64,000 nt of DNA from Pycnopodia helianthoides (taxonomy: Eukaryota; Echinodermata; Asteroidea; Forcipulatida; Asteriidae). A program made the position numbers and the translations under genes. Positions 46,616 through 60,130 of the stretch are shown here, one piece after another; the first letter of the stretch is position 1, and every line of letters starts with the position of its first letter. Where the stretch lies: assembly GCA_032158295.1 (NCBI GenBank), contig CM063260.1:6085501-6149500 (forward strand), written 5' to 3'. The notes under the pieces were generated by a model. The model was not told the DNA's origin. It worked only from the letters and a program-made list of their open reading frames with translations, and searched no databases.

Positions 46616-46760
46616 GGCCGTGTTCGAATTGGCGGCTGCGGCTACGACTGCGGCTGCTGCTAAGGGCAGCCTAATCTTTCCACGCATGTTAACGTTGTTA
46701 TCTAAAGCCGCATCCGCAGTCGCTAATTTAGAAACTGCGTCCGTTTCTGCAGGTGACCCG
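46616..46760. repeat. GGCCGTGTCCGAATT miniature element, partial
   Basis: It starts GGCCGTGTTCGAATTGGCGG and carries the GGCTGCGGCTACG-type interior seen at 61475. The right terminal repeat is not intact. A lone matching end (CAATTCGGACACGGCC) lies near 48257-48272. Confidence 0.5.
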
Positions 46761-46769
46761 ATTTGAGTG

Positions 46770-49030
46770 AATCATCAAAATACATGCATAAATATTTGCC
46801 GACAGAGGGCGTACATGCTCCACCGGGGATTAAATCCTAGGAGAAAACACTAACACAAACTCTTACAAGTCAACCTCAAAAGTGATTTTGACATTATAAG
46901 AGACATTGTGTCTTTACAAACCATTGGTGAGAAACATGCCCAGAACTGTATGGGGGTACACTGCACAATAGAGAAACTCATTTGCAGAGCCTCGTTTATA
47001 AAAAGTAAATCCACAATTTTTGCTGTAAGTCAAAGATTTGAAAGCCATGACTTTTATGGATTGTTAAAACATGGTATAAAAAATGCACTAGCTCTCTAAA
47101 CAATTGTCATACTCCACTAAAAAGCGTAAAGTTCCTTTTTCCAAGAAAAAGATTCTGGCCAGTTTACTCGATCGGGGTGTTTTCTTTGCCTATCGCCCTC
47201 GATCCTATGCTGGCAATACGACACTGCTTCTCTGCCTATTGTATTGCGGCCATTGCCTGCTAGCTGCACGTGTCATTTATTTTGGATGCAAACATAAAAC
47301 TCGACATTGTCATAAATGCAATTTTGTTAATACATCTGCAAGTCATGCGAATACAATTCATGTGATTGCTTTCATTGCTACAAAAGCCCCGGTACAAACG
47401 TATGAACAATGATCGCATATCTATCAATTCAACACGACCATGGCGGACTGGTGTCTGCTAGGCGTCAGCCAACCTAATGAAACCGTAGCTTTTCATATTA
47501 TTATGGCCAAAACCGGAGCTCGAACCTGAACCGAACGTCACCAAGTACCAGCCCTCCCAAACCAGAACTATCATACAATATCTTAATATTTAAAACGTGA
47601 TATGCACACATGACGCAATGACTGCGAGAATGAATACATTGTCAACAGAGGGCGCTAAAGCATTTGCACGTGGTGCATGCACTCAGATTTCTTCAGTTTG
47701 CAGTTAACCATTATATGGGAATAATTATTGAAGGATTTATTGGGGATTCTGGCCATCAGCCTAAACCACCTTTGTTTTTGTCCAGATATGTGTTTTGTAA
47801 TAAGGGGTCCTAAAGCTGATTACCTTTTGTTTTTTGCTAAGATTTTGTTGCTTTTCTGAAAAATTGTTTTTGGTGTTGATTATTCCCCCCCCTTCTTTTT
47901 CGTCAAGTTCTTCCAACGCAAATTCCATAGACTTCACGCACGTTTTTCAAGATGGCACTTTGGTCCTTTCCAAGACTCATATCCTATAGAAAGTTGGCAC
48001 ATACTAAGACCTAATAATGCTAAATGTGTGCAACCACAAATGACGCTTTAAAATCTGTTTTTATTATACTTCAGGGACCGCCAAAATTACAACAAATGTA
48101 CAGAGCTTCACGTTTCCCGATTTTAAAGGATACATCGTAAAATTATGGTTATGTTGAAGGAAAAATAAAAGTGTTCGTTTAAACGAACACAGATGGGTTT
48201 CGGTTGTGACGTAAGAAAGAATCACAAAAAACCCAAAAAGGAACTAGATTTCCCGCCAATTCGGACACGGCCTCAATTCTCTTCTTGGTTGATTATTTGC
48301 GCTAGAGAGACATTGAGAGAGAAAGAAAAAGAAAGTCATAATTATGACCGAGTAAAGTCATGACCTATATCCCGTAGTTATGAGATTATCTCATAAACAT
48401 GATTTAATTGGCATATATGACTAATGCAATTCACAATATCGAGGTATAAGTCATTATTACGACTTGTACTAATTCATACTTATAGAAATTAAGTCATCAC
48501 TGTTATTTATTTCTCAATTATCCTTTTAATACTTCCGTAATTACAAATTATTTGTTGTAGCTAAAATATAGGCCTATAGTATTAGACCTATATTTTCCAA
48601 AATGAGCCAGCCATTTTGCTGAGCCAAGTGTATAAGCTACACTTGGCAAATTCTTACCACATCCTTGCTCATTAAAAAAAACAAAAAAACTTCCTAGTAC
48701 CATACCATAGCCGTAGAAACAGCACACAGCGTTGTTTTTGTCCCCCCAGTACTTTCTATGCATCTCACAAGTTCCCTGCATTCTTTAAACCAAGACTGTG
48801 CCGAACTATTAAGTAAATCTCTTTGTTATGCAAATGAGACGTCTCCGCGTATTTCTATAAACAGGTGTTTTACCTAAAATGCAAAGCTATGTTTCGGACA
48901 ACAAGCTTGTATTTATACACAGTGCATGATACACGCGCTGTAGTTTTACACGGGTACAGCAGACACGTACGGCTCAACACTTGCTCGTCTGCTAAAAAAC
49001 AACAACCGCTCTTTCTGTTTTCTAGTTAGA
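46770..49030. other. Intergenic stretch without a supported gene
   Basis: There are short open frames only, none with recognisable motifs. A patch at 48330-48500 has repeated GTCATAATTATGAC-like palindromic words. It is otherwise featureless. Confidence 0.45.
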
Positions 49031-49039
49031 AACCTAGCA

Positions 49040-50830
49040 AACCGTGAATACTCTCTTTATTTCAGCAGCAGTGTAAATGGCTCAAGTTTGTGTGAATTGC
49101 TGCATTAAGTAGCCAAGGAGTTGAGTACTGAATTGCCGGCATTGACGTTGAGCTGCGAGGGGCCAAAGAGTTCCAGGAAAGAGGCCTGAGCTTTGTCTGG
49201 AATCAAGCTGCAGGAAATACCTCCACATCACAACGGGTGTGTTTTTCTGATGAACTTTCGGTAGCTTCGCGGGCTCCATAAGTTGGCTTCAATCCTACTT
49301 GTGTGCCGAAGGATAGCAGACTTGTCTTTTGAAGTAAAGTTGATAGGCGAACACGGTGCTGAAACTCATATCATGCCCATACCACCAGAGAAGACAAACC
49401 CAGTCCGCGGGACCAGAGCCGCAACACCCAGCCCAGCGCGAGGAGAGATGCAACACTCGACCCAGCGAGGATGGCTGCTGCCGCATGGTGTTCAAACTAG
49501 AGAGGAAGGTGTGTCGCTGCTATGAAGTCCTCGAACCAGAAAGGTAAAGAACCTAATACTTTTTTGCGAATTCTGTGGCCATAGTTAAATTCTTTATACG
49601 ACTGAACGTACTGTTGTCATTAAGTGTAAACTCAAGAAAGCGCAGTGAAATTTATATAATTTAAGACACTTGCTCCCTTCTTTTATACTCTTAAAACTCT
49701 GATTTATTCAGGAAATTCAAAGTGCAGTGTACAATGTATTTGAGACAAAATTCCGTATCTGACAGCCACTTCTATGACTAAAAACAATAATGTTATTAGG
49801 GTAATTAGATACTCTTTTCGGTATTTGTGAAAAATGGCGACCGGGTCACAACATCTTCACCATTCAGCCCCGCCCCTCATGTATATCAACGGCGTCCACG
49901 TGGGTAGCTATTGCAATGTGAATTTAGTGTGTTTGTGTTTTTGAGCGCGTGTTCCCGGTTGTGGTTGGTCAATACATTTAAGGGGCGGAGCATGTTTGAG
50001 TGGCCTCATAATATTTTGCCTGTTTGTTGCAGTGTACAAAGTAATATGGCGATGCGATACATTAGTTTTCTCTACCGTGCTTTTGTTAATTTTCGAATAT
50101 CGTTAAAGAAATCCAACTCTTCATTTATATACTTTTTTAGCTGGGAGAAAAAGAAATTCTACCAAAAGGTCTGAGGTAATCAATAGTTCAATTCTATTCA
50201 TCCTTGAACAATAATCTGATCTGGGCGGTGTTTGAAATAATTTGCGATGATGTGACGTCAGAGTGCGCAAAGCGACTGGCTTAGAACAGTCCTAGATTTC
50301 CATTAAGCCATTATACAGGATCGGTAAGGATACGAGTCATAATTGTTTAATTTTAGTCTGAAAGTTGATTGATTGTGAAATTCATACTAGAATCATTTTT
50401 TTGTCTGTTAAATATTTTTGTAAAAAATAAGCAAATTCCGGGTCTATGGTGGTTTATTCTGGAAATTATCGATGCAATGTCCAGCCTCCCCACTACTCCC
50501 AAAGCCAATAACATCAAAGTTGTCCGACCATAATTTATGAGAGTGTAATTTCTGTATAAGCCGTCTTGAATTTCACCGCAATGTTTTTTGTTCAACGCTT
50601 AATATAATAAGACATGTAAACTTAACTTCAGTCAGACTTTGTTGCATTTGGCAGTAAAAAGGGTTTACTTGTCTTTTCTTTCAGATCTTTTCACCAACTC
50701 TGACTGACCACTGAAGTTGACAGTTTCTGTGGAGTGTACGGGAAAGGTGACAATCTGGCTGACCCATGAAGTTGAAGGTTTCTTTGGAGTGTGTGGTATT
50801 GGTTTTCTGACGATGTGGAGATCTACAAAG
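49040..50830 (+). ncRNA. Possible spliced non-coding transcript (two candidate exons)
   Basis: A GC-richer block ends at an AAAG|GTAAAG donor (exon end 49543). A second block is bounded by TTTCTTTCAG (exon start 50685) and AAAG|GTAGGA (exon end 50830). The second block has an imperfect internal duplication and stops in all frames, so the pair would be non-coding or encode only a very short peptide from the ATG at 49522. The support is splice-site quality and composition only. Confidence 0.2.
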
Positions 50831-52531
50831 GTAGGACAAGATCTTGGGGACATCGAATGGTAAGAGAAGATCTAACCCAATTCCTTCCCCAATGATTTTT
50901 CTGCAGGATGCTCGACGAAGTACTTGTTGATGTTGTCAACTTGTTTGGTTTTTATGGTGATGTGAACAATCTTCGTGGGCCTTTTATTGTATGGCATATT
51001 GGTCGTGGCCGGTGATGCCTCGTCGTTAGGTTTGGATCTCATTTCACTTGGACAAGTTTCCCGGGGAAGTCTCAAAATGAAGTTCTACATTGACATGTTA
51101 AACTTACAAAATTGTCATAAAAAAATATTGCCTGAACCCATGTTAGATATTAGGCAAACACTTATGTAAACTTCTAAAATACCAAAGGGTCTTCAAATGT
51201 GCGCAGCCGCACATTTTCCTTCTAGTTTTATATGTAAACAAATTAACAATTATGCTTACCTCACACCAAAAACTTTTTGAACTGGCAAAGTTTTGTTGAT
51301 GATAAAATCATAATGAAATACCAGGGTAGACCATTTTGTAGCAAACCATGCAGCTGTTCTTTTTTCATGCAAAGCAATGACAAAATAATTCACACTTAAG
51401 ACATAGCCTACCGACTACGCTTTAAACATTTGTGTATATTCCCTTTGATATTTCATCATACTAAAATATTAATAATTACCTAGAGTTTAGGGGACTCAAA
51501 CTAGGTGACCACAGACCATACCAGTTGCTGTAAAAAGAAACAAAATTGCGTTCTTACTTAAGTTCTGTATTCTAAAAAAAAAAAAGGAAACTAAGCCAGT
51601 TAGAGATACAGTAGTTTAATGGCAATCAGTTGTAGAGTTTCTTGATTTGGGAATAATAAACTGATTCAAATTTAGTAAAGCTAAATTGATCTGTTTATAT
51701 TCCCGATCTACGAGCTGCACGTCAACTGTTTATATTCCCGATCTACGAGCTGCACGTCAACTGAGTTTAGTCATTTTTAGTCAGAAGAAAAGCGCCCGCC
51801 TATAGGCATACTGCCACTTATCAAACTTATGAAGCATCGTTAAAATATCTCTGTTAAAATAAATAAAAATAAAATCCTGAGCAGACAATCAGCGCTAAAT
51901 TTGAATTTTAAACCCAAATAGCAAAGGACACGCCTCTATTGAGCACAGCCTGAGATAAGTTATCAAGCCATTATCTTTTTGCGGCGTTTACAAAAAATCA
52001 AGCCTACTGAAAAAGGGGGGAAAGAAGGAAGAAGAAGCTGCTTTCTGGTAGAGAAGCCCTGATTGTGCAGAAGGAGCAAGAATGAAAACACCAAGGTATG
52101 TTTAGAATGAGTGGTAACTTGCCAATAGGCTTAGAGTAATAAGTGTATAGGCCTAGAAAAATACCACTTATCCTTTATCAATCAACAGGTTGAAGTAACC
52201 AGATGGTAACAGATCAGCAGGTAGTATTGCTTAGTCTTTGTTCCAAGGAACTACTGTCCTGTTTCCAACTAGTTTCAGTCATCTCTGCATTGGTTTCATG
52301 TAAGTGCTTTGATCCAAGACTAAGTACCAATTTGCCGTCATCGATCTGAGAAGCTCTACTGTGTGACGTTATGGGGTTCTAGATGTTCTGAAGGAAGAGA
52401 CACACGACATGGAGTAAAGTGTAATTGCAGAAAAGTTAAGTATAGGCCTAATATGTAAGTATAAAGGTCAACTGAGAAAGGTCAGGTAAGGTCAAATGTA
52501 AAAATCCAGCTTTTAATAATGTTTCCTTCCA
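50831..52531. other. Intergenic stretch without a supported gene
   Basis: Nothing convincing is seen apart from the 35-bp direct repeat and a GCAG|GATGCTCG acceptor-like site near 50907, whose open frame is only 36 codons. Confidence 0.4.
51692..51763. repeat. 35-bp direct repeat, two copies
   Basis: CTGTTTATATTCCCGATCTA and its continuation through GAGCTGCACGTCAA occur twice head to tail. Confidence 0.85.
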
Positions 52532-52534
52532 CAG

Positions 52535-52661
52535 GTTATACTACATCACTTCAGAGGGAGTCGTTTCTCACACTATCAGTAGCTCTCACGTGCTCTTTAC
52601 CAAGTAAGTTTTTATGGTAATATATTTCTTGGGTAATTACCAAAAGTATCCACTGCCTTTA
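52535..52661. repeat. Right-end fragment of the AGGCAGTGGATAC TTAA element
   Basis: It matches the right third of the elements at 23023 and 32969, from the CACTTCAGAGGGAGTC segment to CCAAAAGTATCCACTGCCT followed by TTAA. Confidence 0.7.
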
Positions 52662-52731
52662 ACTCAAGCTGCAGTGCATCAGAGCAGTGAATGTGGGCGT
52701 ATTTAAGAATCAAAGACTATTTAAAGAGGCC

Positions 52732-52786
52732 ATGTTTGAGTTTTACCGAGTACTTCTTTTGGCCGGTCTCATCACAACGATTCAAG
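52732..52786 (+). CDS. Candidate first coding exon with a signal peptide
   Basis: The ATG opens MFEFYRVLLLAGLITTIQ, a short n-region and a hydrophobic core typical of a secretory signal, then runs into a GGTAATGG donor in phase 1. A TATTTAAG box lies about 30 bp upstream. The nearest good acceptor (CACCTGCAG, exon from 53249) gives only ten more codons before a stop, so the rest of the gene is not identified. It may be chance. Confidence 0.25.
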
Positions 52787-52789
52787 GTA

Positions 52790-55620
52790 ATGGACTAAAA
52801 GGAATGAGACATGGTTGTAAATGATCGGAAAATCAAACTGAATTGACACGTTGAAGTAAAAGCTAGTTCACTTGACACTAGTTCTGATTGTCCTGTCTGA
52901 GACAGCGGCATAGTCTGAAAGCTCACCTTTATAACCGGGATACAACTGTCATACTGGTATGTCCTGATGAATTTTTTCACCTGTCTGTCATAATTTGTGA
53001 ATAAATTGTCCCCCATAAGTTGGTCTTATTTCGCAACATGAAACAACCACATTGAAAACAAAATACCTGTTAGAGTGTAAACTTTTATTCCTGTTGTTAA
53101 AAACAAATAACAAAAACCAACCCCCCAAAACAGACAATTTGATTAAATTACACAAGTTGATTGACTGACGTTTCAAACTGGAGGACTTGTACATTCCCAT
53201 GGTATTTTCTAGATTTAAAGAAATTAACATTTTCAATTTCACCTGCAGAGTACAGATCGGGAAAGGAATCAAAGAGATGATGTATAGACACAGCTTAGAG
53301 ATGTGTGGACACTCTTCCTGAAATGAAGATCAGTTAGGTACGAGCTGAAGACGGATTGCGTCGCATCTAATCCAGCAGATTCATTCACCAAGAGTTCTAC
53401 AACTACGAACACTGCTGTCATCATCGCCAGCAGCTGGACCATGGTGGCGCCCTCTGTAGAGATGTCAGAACCATGGGTGCATCACACTAAATAAGCTTCC
53501 CATAGCAACCAATGCTTAATTGAAAAAAAAATATCAAAAAATATCGAAAAGAAACAAAATATTATATTTTCTGACGACTAAACCTAATTTTTCTTTTAAT
53601 TTTAGGGTAGGTTAACCGTTTGGCTTTTACTAAGCTAGGCTCATCAAAGATAAAAACACCCTTGATTAAGTAAACTGGCGAGACTCCATCTTGGAAAAAT
53701 GACCCTAAGCCGTTTAGCAAAGTAGGGCTAGTGTACCCCTCAACCCAAAATAGAAGACCTGGTGGGAAATCAAGTTTTTCCCAAGTTAATCACTCTCCCT
53801 AATGGTAATCACATTCTTGAAATCATATCATAGCATGTGGCGTAATTAAGGGGTGGGGCACGGTGCCCCCCAATTGATGTCCGTGCCCCCGGTACACCAT
53901 TTGGACTTTTGAGATTAAAAATTACCAGTTAGCAAATGATACATTATTTGTATAAGCTTTAATGTGATAATTTCAATGTTTTGTGAACTATTTTTCTACA
54001 CATTCACGTGTTTGAGATTATCGTATTAAAAAAAGTAGGCATAACAAGTAACGCATGAAAAGGGGCATGTTTAAGAAAAATGCAAACGAAAACTACAATT
54101 TTAATTCGCCGGAAGTGCCCTCGGACTTTAGAAAACTGATGCACCCTCGTTATGTTCCCCTCTAAACGTTTACCAAAGTTCCGGCACTATAGCTGATCAT
54201 TGGAGCAGTATTATACTTTTAAATTCTCTGGTTTTAGTAATCACGCCTCTTTTAATTACCTTCGAAATAAAATCAAATTGTTGGGGTAGTCAGGTTGTGG
54301 TGAGGATCGGTTTGGTTTGTCTGGGATTTTCCCGTGTTCACGTTCACGGCGAGTTTATTTCGATTGTGGCAACCAAATCAAGCAACGGTGAACACGCCGT
54401 CTTCAAAAATGATTTGAAACAATTTTAAACAGTACTTCCCGGGGGATTTGATTAATGAACTTTATAATCAGGAAAAAGAATTAGGTGTTGCAAACTGCTT
54501 ACCAACCAATGAAGCCGTGTGCAATCAAGTCAAGGGATGAGACCAGTGGGACCACGAAAAACATTTTGATGTTATTCGATAGAGTTATAAATATTTTTAT
54601 AGAGGACATGCAAAGAAAGTAATAAGACCGGATGGGAACGCACTCATAATGTTAAAAAAAGTTTATAAAGTATAAATGCAACAATTAGTGGACTGACGTT
54701 TCGACCTTTTATAGCAGAGTCTTTCTCGAAGGCTAAAAACTTAACCTTATAATCAGTGAGCTTTCTCACATTATTCATTTTTCTCGGTAGTTGCAGATTC
54801 TATACTTGTCATGGCTTTGTGTAAAAAAAAACTGTTGGCTTCAAGAACCCCATACTGTATTCCTTTAAAACATGCTTACATAAGGAAAAAAATGTTAAGG
54901 TCTAATCCGATTGACGAAAGAAATTTGACGGCTCAATCGCTCGACGTCACACTCAACAATCTCTAAATCCCCTGTGAAATAGCACATTTTTTGGCAACAA
55001 AATCTGCCAGTGAAAGAATGTTTCTCGTAGGTGGCCCACAGACTGGAAAGACTTTCTGGTGTTTCGTTCAGACAAACTAAATTACCAAGTCCGATATTTC
55101 TTCAAGGTCGCAGAGCTGGTCTCTGGACACCAAAATGCGAGCCAAACCAGCTCTGGTTTGACGATCCCCCTTCATCAGTACAAACAGCGCCCCCTCGGGA
55201 CCTAAGCCGACGGGTAGGGTAGCAACCTCGTATTTTTGGGCCTGCCGCAGGTACAATCTTTAGGAAACGCTGTGCAAATGTTTGCAGGAGCTTTGTTGAT
55301 TGATGTTTTTTTATGAGCAATTTCGTTTCCGTTAACGGTTTATTTGTTGAATTTATTTTGTACTTATTTATTTATTTAATAATTTTTTAAATTAATTACT
55401 GATTGATTGCATTTTCTTTGTCCAGAACAATGCCCAAAAGAGCCCAGCTTTAAATGGGGCTTTATACAAAAATTACTACAAATATTCACTACTTGCATTA
55501 TTCTATACTTACTGGTAATTTTACTTCAATTGAAAAACAAAAATTACCTTAATATAAGACAATTCAGAAATTAATTAAATATACAACAGAGTGTAATACC
55601 ATTATTTAATGGAATCGTTG
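52790..55620. other. Intergenic stretch without a supported gene
   Basis: It includes a TTTCGACCTTTTATAGCAGA hairpin-type motif near 54695-54735, similar to that at 31502. There are no long or structured open frames. Confidence 0.4.
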
Positions 55621-55629
55621 GAATAACAC

Positions 55630-56045
55630 CTCGACGTTTCGATCAGTGTGCTTTCTCATCTTCAGGAGAAGAGCTTGACTCGAATGTTTCAAGACTCTAG
55701 GTGATCCAATCCGGCCAGTTTATCAGGTGGTGAATCGACCAGCGTTGGGGACAAGGTTGTGATTGTAATGACACACATGGTACAACGCGTTAAACTCGAC
55801 ACTGGATAACCAATCTTCACTTGTAGAGTGAGAAACTTCCTAAGCATCTGGACCTCTGGGAATGTGGTTGTACTTTGGATGGAGCTTGCAGGATCCTTCG
55901 ATTGACAGACGTTCAAGCCTAGATTTAGTCGAAGACTCGTTGTCATATTTTGAAACAACTTGGCGAAAGGGGCAATACATGTTATAGTGGAGGTTGATGT
56001 TGTCGGGGGGGGGGTGGTAGTGGGAGTACATTCGAGTACACATAG
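55630..56045 (-). mobile_element. Possible Penelope-like or other retroelement 3' fragment
   Basis: Minus-strand frames carry broken protein-like stretches (RLERLSIEGSCKLHPKYNHI, then CHYNHNLVP). They are followed by a GATGAGAAAGCACACTGATC and GAAACGTCG motif of the type found at the ends of many marine-invertebrate retroelements. Frameshifts are present. The family assignment is tentative. Confidence 0.3.
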
Positions 56046-56688
56046 TGAGTTGATAGTGAGTACACTCTTAATAATGATTCTAAGTGACTAATATCCGAGT
56101 ATAAAGAGACTATGTTTGGGCCGAAACTATTCAAAGTGACCCAAAATCTGAGTTAAATACTGATTTCTAACTGGATCTTGGTAAGCAAGAGCCGAGTTTG
56201 ACCATTGGGCCTAACTCAGGTCCAGCTTTTAATTTCCCATTGATATTTGTCTTCCTACTATTTCTGTCTGGGAGAGGGGTAGGGCCCCCAAGTAGAACAC
56301 TTTCCTCATCTGTTTGTTCGTTATTTCAAGTTGCCTTTTGTAGGAAGCTGGTGTTCATGGTAAAATGAGGCGGGTCGGGGGTGGGGGTGAAACTACTGTT
56401 GTATATGACTCAAAACGATTCCAAGTCATCATTGAAGTTTTCTTTCGCTATTTTCTCGTAACTTGGAACATTGTATAAAGAAATAATCTTAACTAACATT
56501 GATCTCCTATACATGGATTAGCTCCCCCCCCCCGAGATGGTACCAGTGCCAAGATAATCAGTTACTGTAAATTAACACAGGACACCAGATTATGCAGAGT
56601 GCTTCTCCCCTTCTTGGAAAAGACATGATGCGCGTACTCAACATTCCCAAATCAAGAATGCTTTTAGACGATAAGGTTTTACTTCAAT

Positions 56689-57016
56689 TTTATTGAACAT
56701 CTTTATCTTAGCTTAAGCGAAACTTTGGTGTTATATATGGTTCCTCTCTTTTTATATCTGATGCTTCTCTTAACTGGTTTTTGTGGAATCTTAAAGAGGT
56801 GATGATGCGAAGAGGGTGCCGAGGGGAGACTTTGAGACGATAGCGGGCGTCCTCGCCGGTCCTTTTCTATTGTTCTCGACGCTGGGAACAATGGAAAGGA
56901 CCGATGAGTCTCTTGTTCTTGAAATCCTGAATGTTTGAGGAGAAACACTGCGTCTCTCATAGCGCCTTGTAAAAATGCCATAATCAAGGTCATCTCCGGG
57001 TGTTTCAATATCTGTT
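56689..57016 (-). CDS. Candidate terminal exon with poly(A) signal, unrecognised
   Basis: A branch-point-like TGCTAAC and a CCTAAG acceptor precede 57016. One frame runs to TAA at 56791-56793, encoding DDLDYGIFTRRYERRSVS and GPARTPAIVSKSPLGTL. AATAAA lies at 56689-56694. A second frame stays open to about 56703 and also looks protein-like, so the frame is uncertain. I found no upstream exons. Confidence 0.27.
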
Positions 57017-57775
57017 CTTAGGTTGAAGTATTTGATAGGTTAGCAAGGTCTAAAGAATGATAAGTGGATTTACAAACCATACACTTGTTGGTTTCAACTT
57101 TAGAGGGGAGCTGACTGCAACCCAATGTCTACGGGTTAACACACTGAGTTGTAGCTCTGTAGCGCATTATTGCTAGTCTACCATCGCCAACGGCTGATGT
57201 ATGACAATTGCAGACCCCAGAAGCCTGCCATCTGCCACCGTGTAAGATTTACACATCCCCACAACCTTGAAACTTAATGGGTACCAAGGGCCCCGCCCTC
57301 CGACGTCTCGAACTTGACCTTTGACACGTGGGTTGCCTAACAGACAAATCATGTATTTACTTAACGAGGGCCCTATTTCATCGCGCTGCTTACAGCTGCA
57401 GTCGGTGTCTCATGATTTATATACTATTCGCTTACTAGGTTAGAGCTGATTTTCTGGTGAGCTCTTGAATGTGAGGAATTATTCCTTACACTCTCCACTC
57501 GAAAGTCATTTCCGTACCGAGTTATACAAATAACGTGGTGCAGGGTTTCACAAAGCACAGATTCTGTATCAGTTTACGATGTATAAAATACATAATTGTT
57601 TGGACAACTTCTATTCTCTTAAATTTTCAGTTCAATGCGACATTTATTTCACATTGACATCCTAAATGACAGTATAAAAAATTGGAATAAAGAAGATTTA
57701 AACAGTGGTTTTTAGCAGAAATAGATAGTAAACTTATAATTAATTTCATAGAGCTGAAAGCACGCGGACATTTTT

Positions 57776-58120
57776 GGTACTTGTCAAAGATCAGTATTCA
57801 CACGTTTTGTGACCCAACATGCATGAAATAACAAACCTGTGAAAGTTTAAGCTCAATCAGTCATCGGAGTCAATAGAAAATAGAGGCCAAAAACCCTGAC
57901 GTTTTCACAATTTTCAAACATCGGGGTTGGGACTGGTGAGATAAAACTAATATTTTCAAATTTCTCAATTTTTTAATACATATCATATATATAATTTCTT
58001 TTAGACAAAAATAAATTTAATTTAAATTTTCCACCATATCCACCTTTATACCTTTATGTGAAAATCTGTGAACAATGATATTCTAAATCTTACCAATGTT
58101 GTGCACACCCTTTGAATATA
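57776..58120. repeat. Interspersed repeat, same family as 7600-7960
   Basis: It shares AACAAACCTGTGAAAG, AAGCTCAATCAGTCATCGGA and the TGTGCACACCCTTT end. Confidence 0.55.
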
Positions 58121-58204
58121 AATGTTGGACAAATTCTGCAAAAAAAGTAGTTCTTCTCATCCACACTCTTGCTTTGCTGAGATGTATAATAAAAAGCCAT
58201 TCCA

Positions 58205-58430
58205 ACAGCTTTATATACACGTACAGCCTCTCTCTGGAACTCATTGCCTGGTGCGTGTCTCCATCCATCCTACAATCTAACAATCTAACAATCTAAACTG
58301 TTCTAAGAGGAGTATCAATTCCTACAGTCAGCTCCTCTGAGTTATTTTCATCTTTAATATTTGTCTTCATGTAGCCCCTTACCAAGGTTGGCTTTTAGCC
58401 TTTTCGGGGGCGAACCTTCATTAAAAAAAG
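58205..58430 (+). mobile_element. LINE 3' tail fragment
   Basis: It encodes SLSLELIAWC-type sequence in a shifted frame over the same DNA as the [10 protein letters not shown] end at 11085, and shares the TGTAGCCCCTTACCAAGGTT tail. It ends in an A-rich run. Confidence 0.55.
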
Positions 58431-58439
58431 AAAAAAAAA

Positions 58440-59740
58440 GAAGAAGTGTGGATCAGCCATAAACAGTGCTTGACATTTTTTATAAAGGCAACACACAAAG
58501 TATTCCCTTCGAAACTAGGCCACGGAACTACGCCATGGGTACCGGGTTCGGTCGGCGGAGTCTTTACATTAGGTTTATTTGGTAAGATTATAAACACAAT
58601 GTTGTGGTTTTCTTCCAGGGGGTAAAGAACGGGTGCATCGCACTTATATCTGTTCAGAAGGGTTAACGGTTGTTCTATACTTAAGTCCGAAAAAAGTAGA
58701 TCAAGACAGAAGAGAACCAAATTCCTGAAAGTTAAAATCAAATTGCATTGGGGGTTACTGTCAAATCAAGCTCTGGAAGACACCCCCCCCCCCCTCATGC
58801 TCAATATGTGGAATGTTGTCCCGGCCCCTCCTCCTTTTGTGTTTTCATTGTGTTCTAGTAATCTCATGAGTTCTCTAGAGGATGTTTGTGGTACTAACTG
58901 TACAAAAGGACAAGAGTGTGTTAAAGTATGGGGAAACTTGATTGGGGGGGGGGGGTGGGGGGGCAGGTATGAACCCCACCACCCAAGTTTCCATTCACTT
59001 TAAATCATATAAGTTTGACAACAAAGCATTTGGTGGTGTTCACCAACTTATCACATAAAAGTTGAAACCCATGTTTTCATATATATTGCTCGATTAATTG
59101 GGTCACGAATCTTCAACAATACTGTTATCAGAGTGTCTAACCATTCGATACCAGACAAAATGCACAGCGCGGTTATTCGGTTTTGATATTTTATTCAGTA
59201 TCGTAAACCACATCGTCAGAAATAACGTATAAATAATTTAAATTCGCTTTTTGTTTTATATACAAAACATTATTTGAGATGTTTGTCGACTCCTGATGTA
59301 CACTTTGATTCAATCAAATGCAGTCACATCCTTTGTCATTCAAATTATAGCAATTTGCATAATTATTATTGACGTTAATCAGTAAAAAAAGAGAGCTACA
59401 AACAATCAAAATGCAACATGTTCGATTACTATCAGTAATAATATCATAGCTACCGATTTTTCTATAAACATCAAATTAATAAACTATACTTTAAAAGGCA
59501 GTGATTTGTGATATTTCAGAATAAATAATATCCCATTGATGAGGATTGTTAAAATTACCGTTATCAATCTCGACGCAATATCATGGAAGTATTCGATAAC
59601 AAAATCTGATTAACAAACTATCCGATAGATAATTATTTGTAAAATAGCTGTCAAGGTGCAAAGCAATTAACTAATGTCATGATAAAAGATGAAATGCATT
59701 TACTTACTTAGGCCTATTTAATAACCATTCTGAGACATTG
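58440..59740. other. Intergenic stretch without a supported gene
   Basis: It contains C- and G-runs at 58784 and 58946, then strongly AT-rich sequence from about 59160. The minus-strand open frame at 58421-58741 has no recognisable domain. Confidence 0.4.
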
Positions 59741-59744
59741 TTAA

Positions 59745-60130
59745 AGGAACATTACAGAATTGGTAAGAAAAAAAACTTGTAAAATATACTTTTGATCACA
59801 GATTTACATAAAACTTACACGGTCTAATGAAGATGATAGTAGAAAACATCCCTTAAAATATTTCTGTCTGAAATGCCATATTTGATGAGAAATGAATAAA
59901 CTAATTTTCCGATTGGAGTTTATCGCGCAGTGAGCGTTTTATTCATTTGTTGAGTCTATATGGTTTCATGCAAATGTGTAATCGATTTTTCACTGTTTTC
60001 TCGTGACCCAGATGGCCGATCGATCTCAAACTTCTACAGGTTTGTCAGTTTATGTATATGGTGGATTACATAAAGTGCTTACACTGGCAGCAACTGTTTT
60101 GTTAGCAAAAACCAATTATGTAATGTTCCT
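59745..60130. mobile_element. TTAA-flanked miniature element, AGGAACATTACAG family, copy 4
   Basis: It has TTAA at 59741-59744 and 60131-60134. It is 386 bp and very close to the copies at 32580 and 42470. Confidence 0.9.

Noticed and set aside
55630..55680. Active hammerhead ribozyme at the GAAACGTCG motif
   Set aside because: The required CTGATGA core is interrupted (CTGAAGATGAG), so self-cleavage is not expected.
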